63,410 nucleotides of DNA, from positions 1 to 63,410 of the forward strand of contig NZ_QMEL01000011.1 of assembly GCF_003390885.1 (NCBI RefSeq), written 5' to 3'. The DNA is from Pelagibacterium sediminicola (lineage in GTDB: Bacteria; Pseudomonadota; Alphaproteobacteria; Rhizobiales; Devosiaceae). A model generated the notes under the pieces. The model searched no databases. It was not told the DNA's origin and saw nothing but the letters and a program-made list of their open reading frames with translations. The position numbers were made by a program, and so were the translations under genes. Positions 7,777-16,523 of this stretch are shown here, in pieces (within the stretch, counting starts at the first letter, position 1; every line of letters starts with the position of its first letter).

Positions 7777-8942
7777 CAGCCGGCCCTCTTCATGATACCG
7801 GCATCGCGATCGACAGCCATCCGTTCGACCACCTGCTCGGGAAACTCGAATGCCGGATAGCCCGCCGCTGCTATGGCCTCGCGCGCTGCTTTGGCGGTCA
7901 TGGTCTTTTCGGCCACAAAGCTGGCGCTCAGGCCAAAATAGAACGGCTTGGGCGGCGGTGCGGCCTTGAGCCGTTCCAGCAGCCCCAGAACACGCGGCGC
8001 GAGATCGCGGGTCGACAGCGCCTGATAGAACATGATCGCCTTTATCTCGTCGGCCTCGGCCAGCCTCCAGGCCATTTCCAGGCGAGCGTCGGCGGTCTCC
8101 CCGCGCGCGCCGCCGGCATTGTCGAAGAAGGTCGCCGCTTTAAAGCCGGCATCCGCCAGAAGGTCGGACACCATCATGCCCAACCCCGCGCCCGCTGTGA
8201 TGAGGACGACGTCGCCGGGCGACTGGATGAGCACATAGCCCGCCTCACGCGCCTCACGTTCGGCCGGCGAGAGCTTGATGTCGGCGAGGCGTTGCGACAG
8301 GGCGAAGGATCTGTCGCGATGCCGATACCGGGCGCTGTCATCGGCGGTCGCCTTGCAGTCCAGTGCGATCAGACGTCCCTCCGCCGTAACCGCAAGGGGG
8401 TTGATCTCGATCATGGTCAGATCTTCGTTGCGGAAAATGCGCACTACATCGGCCGCGAGCCGCACCAGCCGCGTGACGGCGGCGGTGGGCGCCCCCGCTG
8501 ACACGAAAAAGTCGACAAGCATATGTGCCCGAACCTGGGCATCGGCCGGAAGCGTCATCGAGCGGACGCCACCGTTGTCCTCGATCTCAACCCCGCCCTG
8601 CGCCGAAAACATAAGCACCGGAGATCCGGTGAGATCGTCCAGCACCACCGACAGGTAGAGTTCGGTCTCGAACACGCTCGCGGTTTCGATCATCACGACT
8701 TGCGGCAGGCCGCGCTCGGCAAGGGCCTTGCCGATGGCATCGATGGTCGCTGCAGGATCGTCGCCAGCCCTGCGTACGAGACCAGCCTTTCCCCGGCCCC
8801 CGAACAGGGTCTGGGCCTTGATGATGTCGGAAGGATCGATCTCGACGGTTGCGTCAATCTCACGATCGACCAGGCACGCGCTCGGCACGGGCAGATTGTA
8901 CGCCCGCAGCAACGATTTCGCATCCCATTCACATAAATCCAT
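7776..8942 (-). CDS. Succinyl-CoA ligase beta-subunit-like protein (SucC family, ATP-grasp)
   Basis: A 388-residue ATP-grasp protein. It begins MDLCEWDAKSLLRAYNLP, as in SucC, and has the FGGRGKAG nucleotide loop, EINPLAV with metal-binding acidic residues, and GAGLGMMVSDLLADAGFKAA in the C-terminal CoA-ligase domain. It should bind ATP and the carboxylate and pair with the next gene's product. The genes overlap by one base. Five bases separate it from the enolase-superfamily gene. Its place between transporter genes argues for a pathway-specific acid-CoA ligase rather than the citric-acid-cycle enzyme; the true substrate cannot be read. Confidence 0.85.
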   Translation of the reverse strand: MDLCEWDAKSLLRAYNLPVPSACLVDREIDATVEIDPSDIIKAQTLFGGRGKAGLVRRAGDDPAATIDAIGKALAERGLPQVVMIETASVFETELYLSVVLDDLTGSPVLMFSAQGGVEIEDNGGVRSMTLPADAQVRAHMLVDFFVSAGAPTAAVTRLVRLAADVVRIFRNEDLTMIEINPLAVTAEGRLIALDCKATADDSARYRHRDRSFALSQRLADIKLSPAEREAREAGYVLIQSPGDVVLITAGAGLGMMVSDLLADAGFKAATFFDNAGGARGETADARLEMAWRLAEADEIKAIMFYQALSTRDLAPRVLGLLERLKAAPPPKPFYFGLSASFVAEKTMTAKAAREAIAAAGYPAFEFPEQVVERMAVDRDAGIMKRAG

Positions 8943-8947
8943 TTATC

Positions 8948-10039
8948 TTACTTTCTCAGTACTAACGCCGACGAAGAGAGCGCTTCCACCCTCTCCCAAT
9001 CGATGGCGCTGGCCCCATGCAGCGTTGGCGGGACGGCGTAACTGCCGCCATCGAGGCCGAGATCGAAGTGCAGCAGATGCTCGGTGAGCGCGTCGTGAAA
9101 CGAGGCTTCGATTCCCCAGATCGTCGTGCCTTCGGCGCCGGCCGCCATGCGCAGTTGCGCCAGCGCCCCGATCTCGGTTTCTCCAAAAAGGCCAATGACG
9201 GCATGACCGCCGCGCGCAACAGCGGCCTGGAGCATCTCTCCCGCGCCCCGGCTGCCGCATCGGCCCGGCTTGGCCGCGATATCGATCTGCCCCAGATCCA
9301 CAAACTGCCGGGCCGCCAGCAGCGAATCGCAGAAGCGGTCAACGACCACGGGCACCGTCGAACGCGCCATCCGATCGAGGCTGGCCGCCAGCGGCGTCAG
9401 TCTGCACGGATCCTCGACAAAGGTCAGCCCATGGCGCTCAGCCAGCCTCATCAGGGCGGCACACTCCGCTATCCCATAGGCGCCATTCGCGTCCCCACAG
9501 ATGGCGAAGTCCCCGCCGACGGCGGATCGCACCGCACCGAGTACCGCCGCGTCGGTTGCGAGGCCTTGGCCGAGCTTGATCTTGACGGCCCCGAAACCAC
9601 GCGTTGCAGCCGCTTCGGCTGCGCGGGCCATTTCGCGCGGATTTCCCCGCGTCACGACAGCTACGGCGGGACCCGCGATCGCTGCGGGCGCTACGTTTTG
9701 ATCGTCAGCGTAAAGGTCGGCCAGCAGGCTGTCGAGGAGCGCTGTCAGCGCGCCAACATTGCGGATCTGGCCAAGGTCTTCGGGGGCAAGGCCGGTCGAG
9801 GACAGGAGCGGCCATCCGATATCGGCGAACAGCGCGAGCAATGCGCCCTGGCTCATGCTGTTCCATGTCGGCCGGCACACTGCCTCGGCCGCCCCTTGCC
9901 GCCCATCGCAATCCCATATTCTTACCACCAGATAGTCGGCATGGGCTTCTATGCCGCCCGTGGTCCACTCGATCGGCTCCTTGTAGGTCAGGGATACCGC
10001 CCGAATTTCAGCCCTGACGATGCGGGTCGGCGTGAGCAT
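8948..10039 (-). CDS. Mandelate racemase/muconate lactonizing enzyme family protein (enolase superfamily)
   Basis: A 363-residue enolase-superfamily enzyme. Catalytic features in order: the KIK motif (VKIKLG), metal ligands in GDANGAYG, VEDP and VVVDRF, and the opposite-face lysine in IDIAAKPGRCG. This two-lysine arrangement marks the muconate-cycloisomerase subgroup, which includes lactonizing enzymes, o-succinylbenzoate synthase and dipeptide or N-acyl amino acid racemases. The ATG at 10039 gives the normal length; upstream codons are not family-like. It lies between tctC and the SucCD-like genes, so it likely racemises or cyclises an intermediate of the imported acid. The exact reaction is unknown. 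Confidence 0.8.
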   Translation of the reverse strand: MLTPTRIVRAEIRAVSLTYKEPIEWTTGGIEAHADYLVVRIWDCDGRQGAAEAVCRPTWNSMSQGALLALFADIGWPLLSSTGLAPEDLGQIRNVGALTALLDSLLADLYADDQNVAPAAIAGPAVAVVTRGNPREMARAAEAAATRGFGAVKIKLGQGLATDAAVLGAVRSAVGGDFAICGDANGAYGIAECAALMRLAERHGLTFVEDPCRLTPLAASLDRMARSTVPVVVDRFCDSLLAARQFVDLGQIDIAAKPGRCGSRGAGEMLQAAVARGGHAVIGLFGETEIGALAQLRMAAGAEGTTIWGIEASFHDALTEHLLHFDLGLDGGSYAVPPTLHGASAIDWERVEALSSSALVLRK

Positions 10040-10124
10040 TTTGGGCTTTGGCCTTTTAGGGGCTTGTGACGGGAAAGGGACAGGGCGCGAAAGCCCTGCC
10101 CCCGGTGCGGCTCGGCAACAGCGA

Positions 10125-11096
10125 TCAGTTGGCTGTTTCGCGTGTGGAGTCGATGACTTCCCGCCAACGCGGAATGTTGATTTCGATACGCTCGAGAATC
10201 TCTTCGCCGGTGGCAAAGATCGGAGAAACACCCATCTGCAGCAGCGACTCCTGGTAATCTTGCTGCGCGACCACAGCTTCGATGGCGGCTTGGAGACGAT
10301 CGACCACCGCGTCGGGCGTGTCCTTGTGGACCACGACAACGGACGGGGTTTCGACCATGGCCATGTCGATGCCCAGTTCGACAACCGTCGGTACATCGGG
10401 CAACACAGCATCACGCTCTTCGCTCATGAAGGCCAGGAAGCGCAGCTCATCTTCAAAGCCCAGATAGTTCGAGCTCGACAGCACCGCCACATCAATGTGT
10501 CCGCCCATGAGGTCGGCCACCGATGCGGAACTGCCCTGAAACGGAATATCCACTGCGTCAACGCCGGTCGCCTGGAACAGGCTCACGCCATTGACATGAT
10601 GGAAACCACCCTGCCCCGTATGGCCCCAGGAAAACTCTCCAGGCGCGGCACGCATGGCTTCGAGCAGTTCTTCCAGCGTCTGATAGGGGCTATCGGCGGA
10701 TACTGCGATCGCCGAGGTGAGTTGCGCCATCTGCGCCACATACCTGATGTCCTCAAGCGGATCGACGGATTGCTCATCGAACAGCGACGTCAGAATGAAC
10801 GTACCCAGAGATTGATGCGCGAGCTTGTAGCCATCGGCGGGGCTCGTCACGATTTCTTGCGCCGCCACATATCCGCCCGCACCTGTGCGGTTGATCGGCG
10901 CCACTGGCTGCCCGAGTTCACCTTCCAACCGGGACGCGAGTGCACGCGCCACCTGATCGTTGGCCCCTCCAGCCGAGAACGGGATCAAAAGCTCGAGCGG
11001 ACGGCTCGGATAATCCTGGCTCATTGCGGGGGCGGCAACGGTCATGGCGACAGCCGTCATAAATGCGCGAACCCAGGTCTTGCCTGTAACAGTCAT
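10125..11096 (-). CDS. tctC: Tripartite tricarboxylate transporter substrate-binding protein TctC
   Basis: A 323-residue periplasmic protein. It has a Sec signal peptide (positive start, hydrophobic core, cleavage likely after APAMS-Q), then YPSRPLELLIPFSAGGANDQ and the family segment GAGGYVAAQEIVTSPADGY. TctC proteins capture carboxylates and deliver them to TctAB. The ATG at 11096 has a strong GGGAGGA site (11101-11107). The gap to the next upstream gene holds a perfect inverted repeat, so tctC may have its own regulated promoter. It is separated from tctBA by three enzyme genes, an uncommon layout. Confidence 0.9.
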   Translation of the reverse strand: MTVTGKTWVRAFMTAVAMTVAAPAMSQDYPSRPLELLIPFSAGGANDQVARALASRLEGELGQPVAPINRTGAGGYVAAQEIVTSPADGYKLAHQSLGTFILTSLFDEQSVDPLEDIRYVAQMAQLTSAIAVSADSPYQTLEELLEAMRAAPGEFSWGHTGQGGFHHVNGVSLFQATGVDAVDIPFQGSSASVADLMGGHIDVAVLSSSNYLGFEDELRFLAFMSEERDAVLPDVPTVVELGIDMAMVETPSVVVVHKDTPDAVVDRLQAAIEAVVAQQDYQESLLQMGVSPIFATGEEILERIEINIPRWREVIDSTRETAN

Positions 11097-11136
11097 ATTA
11101 TCCTCCCTGATCAATATTCAGATTATAGGAAACTAA

Positions 11137-11154
11137 GTTATCGATTAAGATAAC
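11137..11154. promoter_or_regulatory. Candidate operator upstream of tctC (GTTATC-N6-GATAAC)
   Basis: A perfect 6-bp inverted repeat with a six-base spacer, 40 bases upstream of the tctC start. On the minus strand a TTGACA (11162-11157) precedes it, so the repeat would sit at the -10 element of a tctC promoter. That is a typical repressor position. The adjacent GTTGACATT word also occurs in the marR/lyase divergent region, which suggests one shared regulator. Confidence 0.5.
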
Positions 11155-11170
11155 AATGTCAACTAATTTC

Positions 11171-11932
11171 TCATTTTCGCAGGGCCTGCTGCATGCCCGA
11201 TTTCCAGTCGCCTTCATCGAGGTTGTCCTCAATGGCGTAGATTTCATGTGCCAGGGCGCCATGGCGGCTGTCTTCAAAACCGGCCACCATCGCTCGCTTG
11301 GCCAGGCGCAAAGTTGTTTTGGGAGCCTGCAGCATCTCGGCAAGCAGGTTCTCGACGGTCCGCTCGAGATCGGCGGCTGGAACAACCTCATTGACGAGAC
11401 CCCACCGCTCCGCGCGCGCGGCGTCGATGGTTTGGCCGGTGAACATCAATTGCTTGGCCCGGCGCAAGCCGATGGCCCGGGACAGGCGTTGCGTCGCTCC
11501 CACCGTGCCCCACCGCGCCTCGGGCGTACGGAAACTCGCGCGGTCCGATGCGATGATGAAGTCGCTGGCCAGTGCGATTTCACAGCCCGATCCGACGCAG
11601 GCGCCGTCGACGACGCAGATGACAGGCATGGGCAGCGCCTCGATCGACGCATAGGCGCGGAAGCCCCGCAGGCGTCGGGCACGCACCTGGTCCTCGTCGA
11701 GCGCCGCGCGCTCCTTGACATCGGCACCGGCGCAAAAGACGCTTCCCTCCGCTTCGATGACGGCAAGGGAAACGTCGCCATCGGCAGCGATCTCGGCGCA
11801 AGCCGCATAGAGATCCTGCGCCAACTGGTTGTTGAGTGCATTGCGGGCCTGCGGGCGGTTGAGCCGCAGTCGCGCATAGCTTTTGTCCCCATGCGAGACC
11901 TTGGACAGCGCGATCAGTTCGAGGGTTTTCAT
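11171..11932 (-). CDS. Enoyl-CoA hydratase/isomerase family protein
   Basis: A 253-residue crotonase-fold protein with the oxyanion-hole segments CAGADVKE and DGACVGSGCEIALASDF, a catalytic-region Glu in FRTPEARWG and a C-terminal helix AKRAM. Members hydrate, isomerise or cleave acyl-CoA thioesters in the cytosol. It overlaps the CoA-transferase gene by four bases and is the last of a tightly coupled set before tctC. Two different hydratases in one operon suggest two successive steps, or one hydration and one isomerisation. Confidence 0.85.
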   Translation of the reverse strand: MKTLELIALSKVSHGDKSYARLRLNRPQARNALNNQLAQDLYAACAEIAADGDVSLAVIEAEGSVFCAGADVKERAALDEDQVRARRLRGFRAYASIEALPMPVICVVDGACVGSGCEIALASDFIIASDRASFRTPEARWGTVGATQRLSRAIGLRRAKQLMFTGQTIDAARAERWGLVNEVVPAADLERTVENLLAEMLQAPKTTLRLAKRAMVAGFEDSRHGALAHEIYAIEDNLDEGDWKSGMQQALRK

Positions 11933-13134
11933 ACGGCGCCTTCCCGTTTGAGGTCTGAAATGCGGGCAGCGTCATAGCCCAGGAGGTCGGCGAGCACCAC
12001 ATCGGTGTGTTCGCCCAGAAGCGGCGGGCGGGCGAAGCCCGGCTGGTCGAACCCTTCGAACTTGAACGGTAGAGGCAACCCCTTGAACGCGCCGGCTACA
12101 GGATGCTCGAACTCGCGCACCATCGCCCGGGCGTGCGTGTGCGCATCGGCCAGCACTTCATCGATCTCGCGCACCGGGCCACAGGGCACGCCATGTGCGT
12201 CGAGCCGCTCCATCACATCGTCTCGCGGCCAGCGGGCAATGGCCCCGGCCAGTTCGGGCATGATCTCGTCACGCAACCGCACCCTCGCGCTGTTATCGGC
12301 AAATCGGGGATCGGCGCCCCAGGCCTCGATCCCGAGCGCGCGGCACAGCGGCAACCAGTGCTGATCGGCACCGGTGATGTGCACGTGTCCCCCGTCGGCG
12401 CACACGAAGGTGGCGGAGGGCACACGCCCGGGATGCTCTGTACCCAGCCGCTCGGGCACTTCGCCGAGGGCGAAATAGCGCGCCGCCGCCAGGGTCAAAA
12501 GAGAAATCTGCCCGTCCAGCATCCCCATGTCGACAAAGGCGCCCCTCCCCGATTGCTGGCGCCCGACAAGGGCGCCGAGCGCCGCGATGGCGATCCACAG
12601 CCCGGATGTGAGATCGGCAACAGGCAACCCTGCCTTGACCGGGCCGCGTCCCGCTTCGCCAGTAAGGCTCATGAGCCCGCTCATGGCTTGAAAGACCGTG
12701 TCGTAGCCCTTTCGGCTCGACAGCGGCCCGTCCTGGCCGAACCCCGTGCACGAGAGATAGACGAGAGCGGGATTGACCGGCTCGAGCGAGCGGTAATCGA
12801 GACCGTAGCGCTTCAGGGCGCCTGTCGGGAAATTCTCGATGACCACGTCGGCGTGCCGGGCAAGATCGCGAATCAGCGTCTGCCCCTCAGCGCTTTTGAG
12901 ATTGACGGTCACCGATTCCTTGGACCGATTGCATGCGTAAAAATATGCGCTGCGTTCCCCCTGGCGATCAGGATCGCCCTCGGCGAACGGTTCGTAAGAG
13001 CGCGTTTCGTCGCCGCCCTTGGGGTGTTCGATCTTGATCACCCGCGCACCCAGCTCCGCCATGATCATGCCCGCAAAGGGACACGCCAGGACACGGCCGA
13101 GTTCGAGCACCGTTATGCCTTCGAGCGGCTTCAT
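11929..13134 (-). CDS. CaiB/BaiF family (class III) CoA-transferase
   Basis: A 401-residue class III CoA-transferase. It shows the N-terminal MKPLEGITVLELGRVLACPF signature, RSKESVTVNLKS, and the catalytic aspartate in LPVADLTSGLW that forms the enzyme-acyl anhydride. The C-terminal part (GVPCGPVREIDEVLAD) is also typical. These enzymes move CoA between carboxylic acids, often succinyl-CoA to an aromatic, branched or unsaturated acid. Four-base overlaps with both neighbouring hydratase genes show one operon. It offers a second way, besides the ligases in the cluster, to activate the substrate. Confidence 0.9.
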   Translation of the reverse strand: MKPLEGITVLELGRVLACPFAGMIMAELGARVIKIEHPKGGDETRSYEPFAEGDPDRQGERSAYFYACNRSKESVTVNLKSAEGQTLIRDLARHADVVIENFPTGALKRYGLDYRSLEPVNPALVYLSCTGFGQDGPLSSRKGYDTVFQAMSGLMSLTGEAGRGPVKAGLPVADLTSGLWIAIAALGALVGRQQSGRGAFVDMGMLDGQISLLTLAAARYFALGEVPERLGTEHPGRVPSATFVCADGGHVHITGADQHWLPLCRALGIEAWGADPRFADNSARVRLRDEIMPELAGAIARWPRDDVMERLDAHGVPCGPVREIDEVLADAHTHARAMVREFEHPVAGAFKGLPLPFKFEGFDQPGFARPPLLGEHTDVVLADLLGYDAARISDLKREGAV

Positions 13135-13865
13135 GCGAGTTGCTCACGATAGCTGCGCATGCGGGCGTTTTCTTTCTCCCCCAGCGCAATCCCGTCGGTC
13201 AGGGAAATATCGGCCACCGCGTGGAGAAGCTTTTTCGAAGCCGAAACGGCAGTCGGGGAAAAGCCGGCAATCTCGCGGGCGAGGTCAAAGGATCGCTCCA
13301 CCGCCGTACCGGCGGCGGCGCATTCCGATACCAGACCCAGCATCAGCGCCTCTCTGGCATCCACCTTGCGGCCCGTGGCAATCAGCCCGAATGCAGCCTT
13401 GCGGCCCACATGCTTCACCAGTGACGCCATGACGATGGCCGCGACGATGCCATGCTTGACCTCGGGATAGGCAAGAACGGCGTTCTCGTCGGCAACGACA
13501 TAGTCGCAGGCAAGCGCAAGCCCGGCTCCGCCGCCCATGGCAAAGCCGTTGACCGCCCCGATGACGGGCGTGCCCATCTGTGGAATGATGGCATGCAGCC
13601 GTCCGGTCAGTCGTGCGCGTTCGTTCACGCTGTCGGCGTTTTGAGGCGTCAAGGTCTTGAACTCGGATGTATCCGCGCCGGCACAAAAGCTGCGCCCCTC
13701 CCCGGTCAGGACCACCGCGCGCACCTCGCTGTCCGCGTCGGCTGCCACAAGCGCGTTTACCAACGCGCTTGTAAGATCGTAATTGAGCGCGTTGAGCTTT
13801 TCTGGTCGGTTCATTGTCAGGACGCGAACAGAACCTTCGTCGCGCACGGCAAGCACGTCACTCAT
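13131..13865 (-). CDS. Enoyl-CoA hydratase/isomerase family protein
   Basis: A 244-residue crotonase-family protein: VRVLTMNRPEKLNALN start, oxyanion loops FCAGADTSEF and GFAMGGGAGLALACDYV, and LAYPEVKHGI, which holds the usual first catalytic Glu. It begins one base before the stop of the monooxygenase-like gene and overlaps the CoA-transferase gene by four bases. It is only distantly similar to the second hydratase of the operon, so the two probably act on different intermediates. Confidence 0.85.
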   Translation of the reverse strand: MSDVLAVRDEGSVRVLTMNRPEKLNALNYDLTSALVNALVAADADSEVRAVVLTGEGRSFCAGADTSEFKTLTPQNADSVNERARLTGRLHAIIPQMGTPVIGAVNGFAMGGGAGLALACDYVVADENAVLAYPEVKHGIVAAIVMASLVKHVGRKAAFGLIATGRKVDAREALMLGLVSECAAAGTAVERSFDLAREIAGFSPTAVSASKKLLHAVADISLTDGIALGEKENARMRSYREQLA

Positions 13866-14858
13866 TTATGCAAATTCTCTTCTAGTGGGAACGGGATGTG
13901 TAAAGCTGCGGAGCCGCGCCATTGCAGCCTCCATTTCACGCACCAACTGGCCCATCACCTCCGCGGCGGGCGCGATGTTGGCGATCAGGCCCGCCGATTG
14001 TCCGGCCTCGACCTTGCCCATGGCCACATCGCCGTGAAGAGCGGCCTGCTTGAGCGTCGCACCCGACAGGAGTTCGGCCCAGCGCTCGGGATCGGCGGCA
14101 GGAAGGCCCGTAGCCTCGGCGGCAAGTACTGATGCCGTGAAATCGTTCCGAACGCATCGCACGGGCAGGTTGCCGCGGCCTGCCAGCACCGTATCGGCGA
14201 TGCCGGCCTCCGCAACCGCATGCTTGTAGTTGTCGTGAACGCCAGCTTCGTGCGTCATCAGGAATCGGGTGCCCAGTTGCACCGCATCGGCGCCCAGCGC
14301 CAGCAGCGCGGCAATGCCATATCCATCGGCCACGCCACCGCCGGCGATCACTGGACAATCGACGAGGGTCAGGATGCGGCGCACCGCGACGAGCGTACTC
14401 ACCCCGTTGTCGGGCGGATGCCCTCCGGCCTCCGTGCCCACGACAATAACGCCATCGACCCCTTGCGCCGCGGCCTTTTCCGCATGCCTTGGGAAGGCTG
14501 TGACGTGCAGCCACAGGCTGCCCAGGTCGTGAAAACGCTTGAGATGGCTGCCGGGGGCGCCTTGAGAGGCGATAATCACGCTGGGCCGCGCATCCGCGAC
14601 GATATCGAGAATCTCCTCCACGCCCTTGCGATAGAGCGGAATGTTGACGCCCCATGGACGATCGGTTGCGTCGCGCAACTGCGCAAGCGCCATACGCAGA
14701 TCGTCCGGGCGCATGGGCCCCGCCGCAAGAACGCCCAGGCCGCCCGCATTGGAAACGGCGGCCGGCAAGGCGACGTTTGACGAGGCCCAGCTCATTCCAG
14801 CCTGTATGATCGGGTAATCAATACCCAGGCGCTGTGACAGCAGGGTCGAGACCGCCAT
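13866..14858 (-). CDS. Nitronate monooxygenase/2-nitropropane dioxygenase family flavoprotein
   Basis: A 330-residue FMN TIM-barrel protein with IIQAGMSW at the start, NAGGLGVLAAG, GTEAGGH (flavin phosphate region), the histidine-containing WLHVTAFP strand and VIAGGGVADG. The family includes nitronate monooxygenases and FabK-like enoyl reductases. Inside an acyl-CoA operon a role as a flavin-dependent enoyl-CoA reductase or dehydrogenase-like enzyme is as likely as nitronate oxidation. Its start codon shares one base with the marR stop (TAATG), which indicates translational coupling. Confidence 0.8.
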   Translation of the reverse strand: MAVSTLLSQRLGIDYPIIQAGMSWASSNVALPAAVSNAGGLGVLAAGPMRPDDLRMALAQLRDATDRPWGVNIPLYRKGVEEILDIVADARPSVIIASQGAPGSHLKRFHDLGSLWLHVTAFPRHAEKAAAQGVDGVIVVGTEAGGHPPDNGVSTLVAVRRILTLVDCPVIAGGGVADGYGIAALLALGADAVQLGTRFLMTHEAGVHDNYKHAVAEAGIADTVLAGRGNLPVRCVRNDFTASVLAAEATGLPAADPERWAELLSGATLKQAALHGDVAMGKVEAGQSAGLIANIAPAAEVMGQLVREMEAAMARLRSFTHPVPTRREFA

Positions 14859-15406
14859 TACATCGGCTCCGTTTCAAACAGGCTCGCGGGCTCGGGCGTC
14901 GCGAGGTCGCTCTCGGAAACATGCCCCTTGAGATCGGCGAGCAGTTCGAGCGAACCGCGCGTCGCCTTTTCCATCAGCGCCATCAGTTGGACACGCTCGT
15001 CGCCGTCAAGATAGGCCAGCATCCGGCGATTACGTTCATGGCTGGTTTCCAGCACCTGGCGCACCACTTCCCTGCCCTCGCCGGTCAGCCGCAGCAGCGT
15101 GCTGCGCTTGTCGCGCGGATTGTCCTGCCGGGCGATCAACCTGCGCTCCTCAAGCGCCGCCGTCGTACGGCTCATCTGGCTCTTTTGCACACCGGCGCGC
15201 TGCGCGAGGACCTGAAGCGGCGCCGCACCGAGGTAATCGAGCACCGCCAGGGCTCGCCAGTCGTGCATGTTGAGTTCAAATTGCGGCTTGATGTCGAGCA
15301 GGGCAATCCGCGTGGAAACGCCCGCCAACCGCTGCAAATTGTAGGAAAAAAGGTCACGGATGTCTCCGCCCTCATTGCCGATCCCGTCTTTTTTCACGAC
15401 TGCCAT
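14858..15406 (-). CDS. MarR-family transcriptional regulator of the catabolic cluster
   Basis: About 182 residues from the ATG at 15406 (an ATG at 15463 would add a basic stretch). It has a winged helix-turn-helix: LAVLDYLGAAPLQVLAQRAG, the recognition helix QKSQMSRTTAALEERRLI and the wing DNPRDKRSTLLRLT. MarR proteins usually repress neighbouring genes until they bind an acid or CoA-thioester ligand. The gene heads the minus-strand operon and diverges from the lyase gene across about 180 bases, the usual place for an autoregulated operator. Confidence 0.88.
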   Translation of the reverse strand: MAVVKKDGIGNEGGDIRDLFSYNLQRLAGVSTRIALLDIKPQFELNMHDWRALAVLDYLGAAPLQVLAQRAGVQKSQMSRTTAALEERRLIARQDNPRDKRSTLLRLTGEGREVVRQVLETSHERNRRMLAYLDGDERVQLMALMEKATRGSLELLADLKGHVSESDLATPEPASLFETEPM

Positions 15407-15517
15407 CTGAGCTGTTCTCCGTTGTGACCTCTTGGCTTTGGTGGTTCCACAGACCTGTGCCAATGTCTACCGGATGCGTGCCGTTCGTTCAAACCGGTTG
15501 TTATTATGTATGATATG

Positions 15518-15529
15518 GTTGACATTATC
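15518..15529 (+). promoter_or_regulatory. Divergent regulatory region: TTGACA box and candidate MarR site
   Basis: GTTGACATTATC lies in the AT-rich intergenic region between marR and the lyase gene. It contains a consensus -35 hexamer reading towards the lyase gene and matches the GTTGACATT-GTTATC word at 11149-11163 upstream of tctC, apart from a three-base insertion. The -10 partner is not clear. Shared occurrence at both promoters of the cluster makes it a plausible regulator site. Confidence 0.4.
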
Positions 15530-15587
15530 TACTACTTTTTTCAATGTCACGCCAGATTTCCAACCTTCAGGGGAGTGAGCGGCGGCG

Positions 15588-16523
15588 ATGGAGCGGGATG
15601 TCATCCTCAATGAGTGCTTTGCGCGCGACGGCTTGCAGAACGAGTCCGATCTGGTGGACACAGCAAGCAAGGTCGCCCTGATCGACAGCTTTACGGACTT
15701 GGGCTTCCAGCGCATCGAGGCAACCTCTTACGCCAATCCCGAGCGCGTGCCCCAGTTTGCCGACGCCAGCGCGGTTCTGGCCGGCATGCGGCGTGGCCAG
15801 GGGGTGCTCTACAAGGCCAGTTGCGGCAATGTGCGCGCCGTCGAGCGCGCCAATGCCGATTTCGACCGAGGGGCGGGACCGAACGAAATCAGCCTTCTCG
15901 CCTCGGCCAGCGAAGGTCACTCGAAGAAGAACCTCAACGCGACCAAGGCAGAACAGTGGGAGCGAATCTCGGAGATGATCGCAGTCGCCGCGGGACGATA
16001 TAATCTCGTCGGCTCGCTCTCCGTGGCATTCGCCTGTCCGTTCGACGGTCCTGTCTCACCCGACATCGTCGCGCAGGATTGCGCCCGGTTCGCCGATCTG
16101 GGGGTTTCCACCATCAGCTTGGGCGACACGATTGGCGCGGCAACACCGGACCGGATCTGCGATATGTTTGAAAGCCTGGCAACGGCACACCCAAAGTTGA
16201 CATTTGTCGCCCATTTCCACGACACGCGCGGGCTGGGCCTTGCCAATTGCCTTGCCGCCTATCAGGCAGGATGCCGCTATTTCGATACTGCCTTTGGGGG
16301 CGCCGGCGGACACCCTGCCAGGATCAAATACGGAAATGGCTACACCGGTAACGTCGCGACCGAAGACCTTGTCAACATGTTTGAAGCCATGGGCATCCGG
16401 ACCGGGATCGATCTGGGTGGACTGATCGATACGGCTCGCCGGTGCGAAGCTGCCATCGGCCGAGAGCTATTGGGCAAGGTGACGCGAACCGGCCTGTCGC
16501 CCTTTCTGGGAGCCTTGCAATGA
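15588..16523 (+). CDS. HMG-CoA lyase-like enzyme (HMGL/DRE-TIM family), atypical
   Basis: A 311-residue DRE-TIM-type barrel. It has the RDGLQNE metal/substrate motif near residues 13-19, ERVPQFADA, HFHDTRGLGLAN with the metal-binding His pair, and GYTGNVATEDLVNM. HMG-CoA lyase splits 3-hydroxy-3-methylglutaryl-CoA to acetyl-CoA and acetoacetate. The usual GGCPYA loop with its catalytic cysteine is here GGHPARIKYG, so the Cys is missing. I therefore expect a related 3-hydroxyacyl-CoA lyase with another substrate. A GGGAG site precedes the ATG. It overlaps the ligase gene by four bases. Confidence 0.8.
   Translation: MERDVILNECFARDGLQNESDLVDTASKVALIDSFTDLGFQRIEATSYANPERVPQFADASAVLAGMRRGQGVLYKASCGNVRAVERANADFDRGAGPNEISLLASASEGHSKKNLNATKAEQWERISEMIAVAAGRYNLVGSLSVAFACPFDGPVSPDIVAQDCARFADLGVSTISLGDTIGAATPDRICDMFESLATAHPKLTFVAHFHDTRGLGLANCLAAYQAGCRYFDTAFGGAGGHPARIKYGNGYTGNVATEDLVNMFEAMGIRTGIDLGGLIDTARRCEAAIGRELLGKVTRTGLSPFLGALQ

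Noticed and set aside
10020-11153. 377-codon plus-strand frame opposite tctC
   Set aside because: tctC has a signal peptide, ribosome site and family motifs; the opposite frame is an Arg/His-rich shadow.
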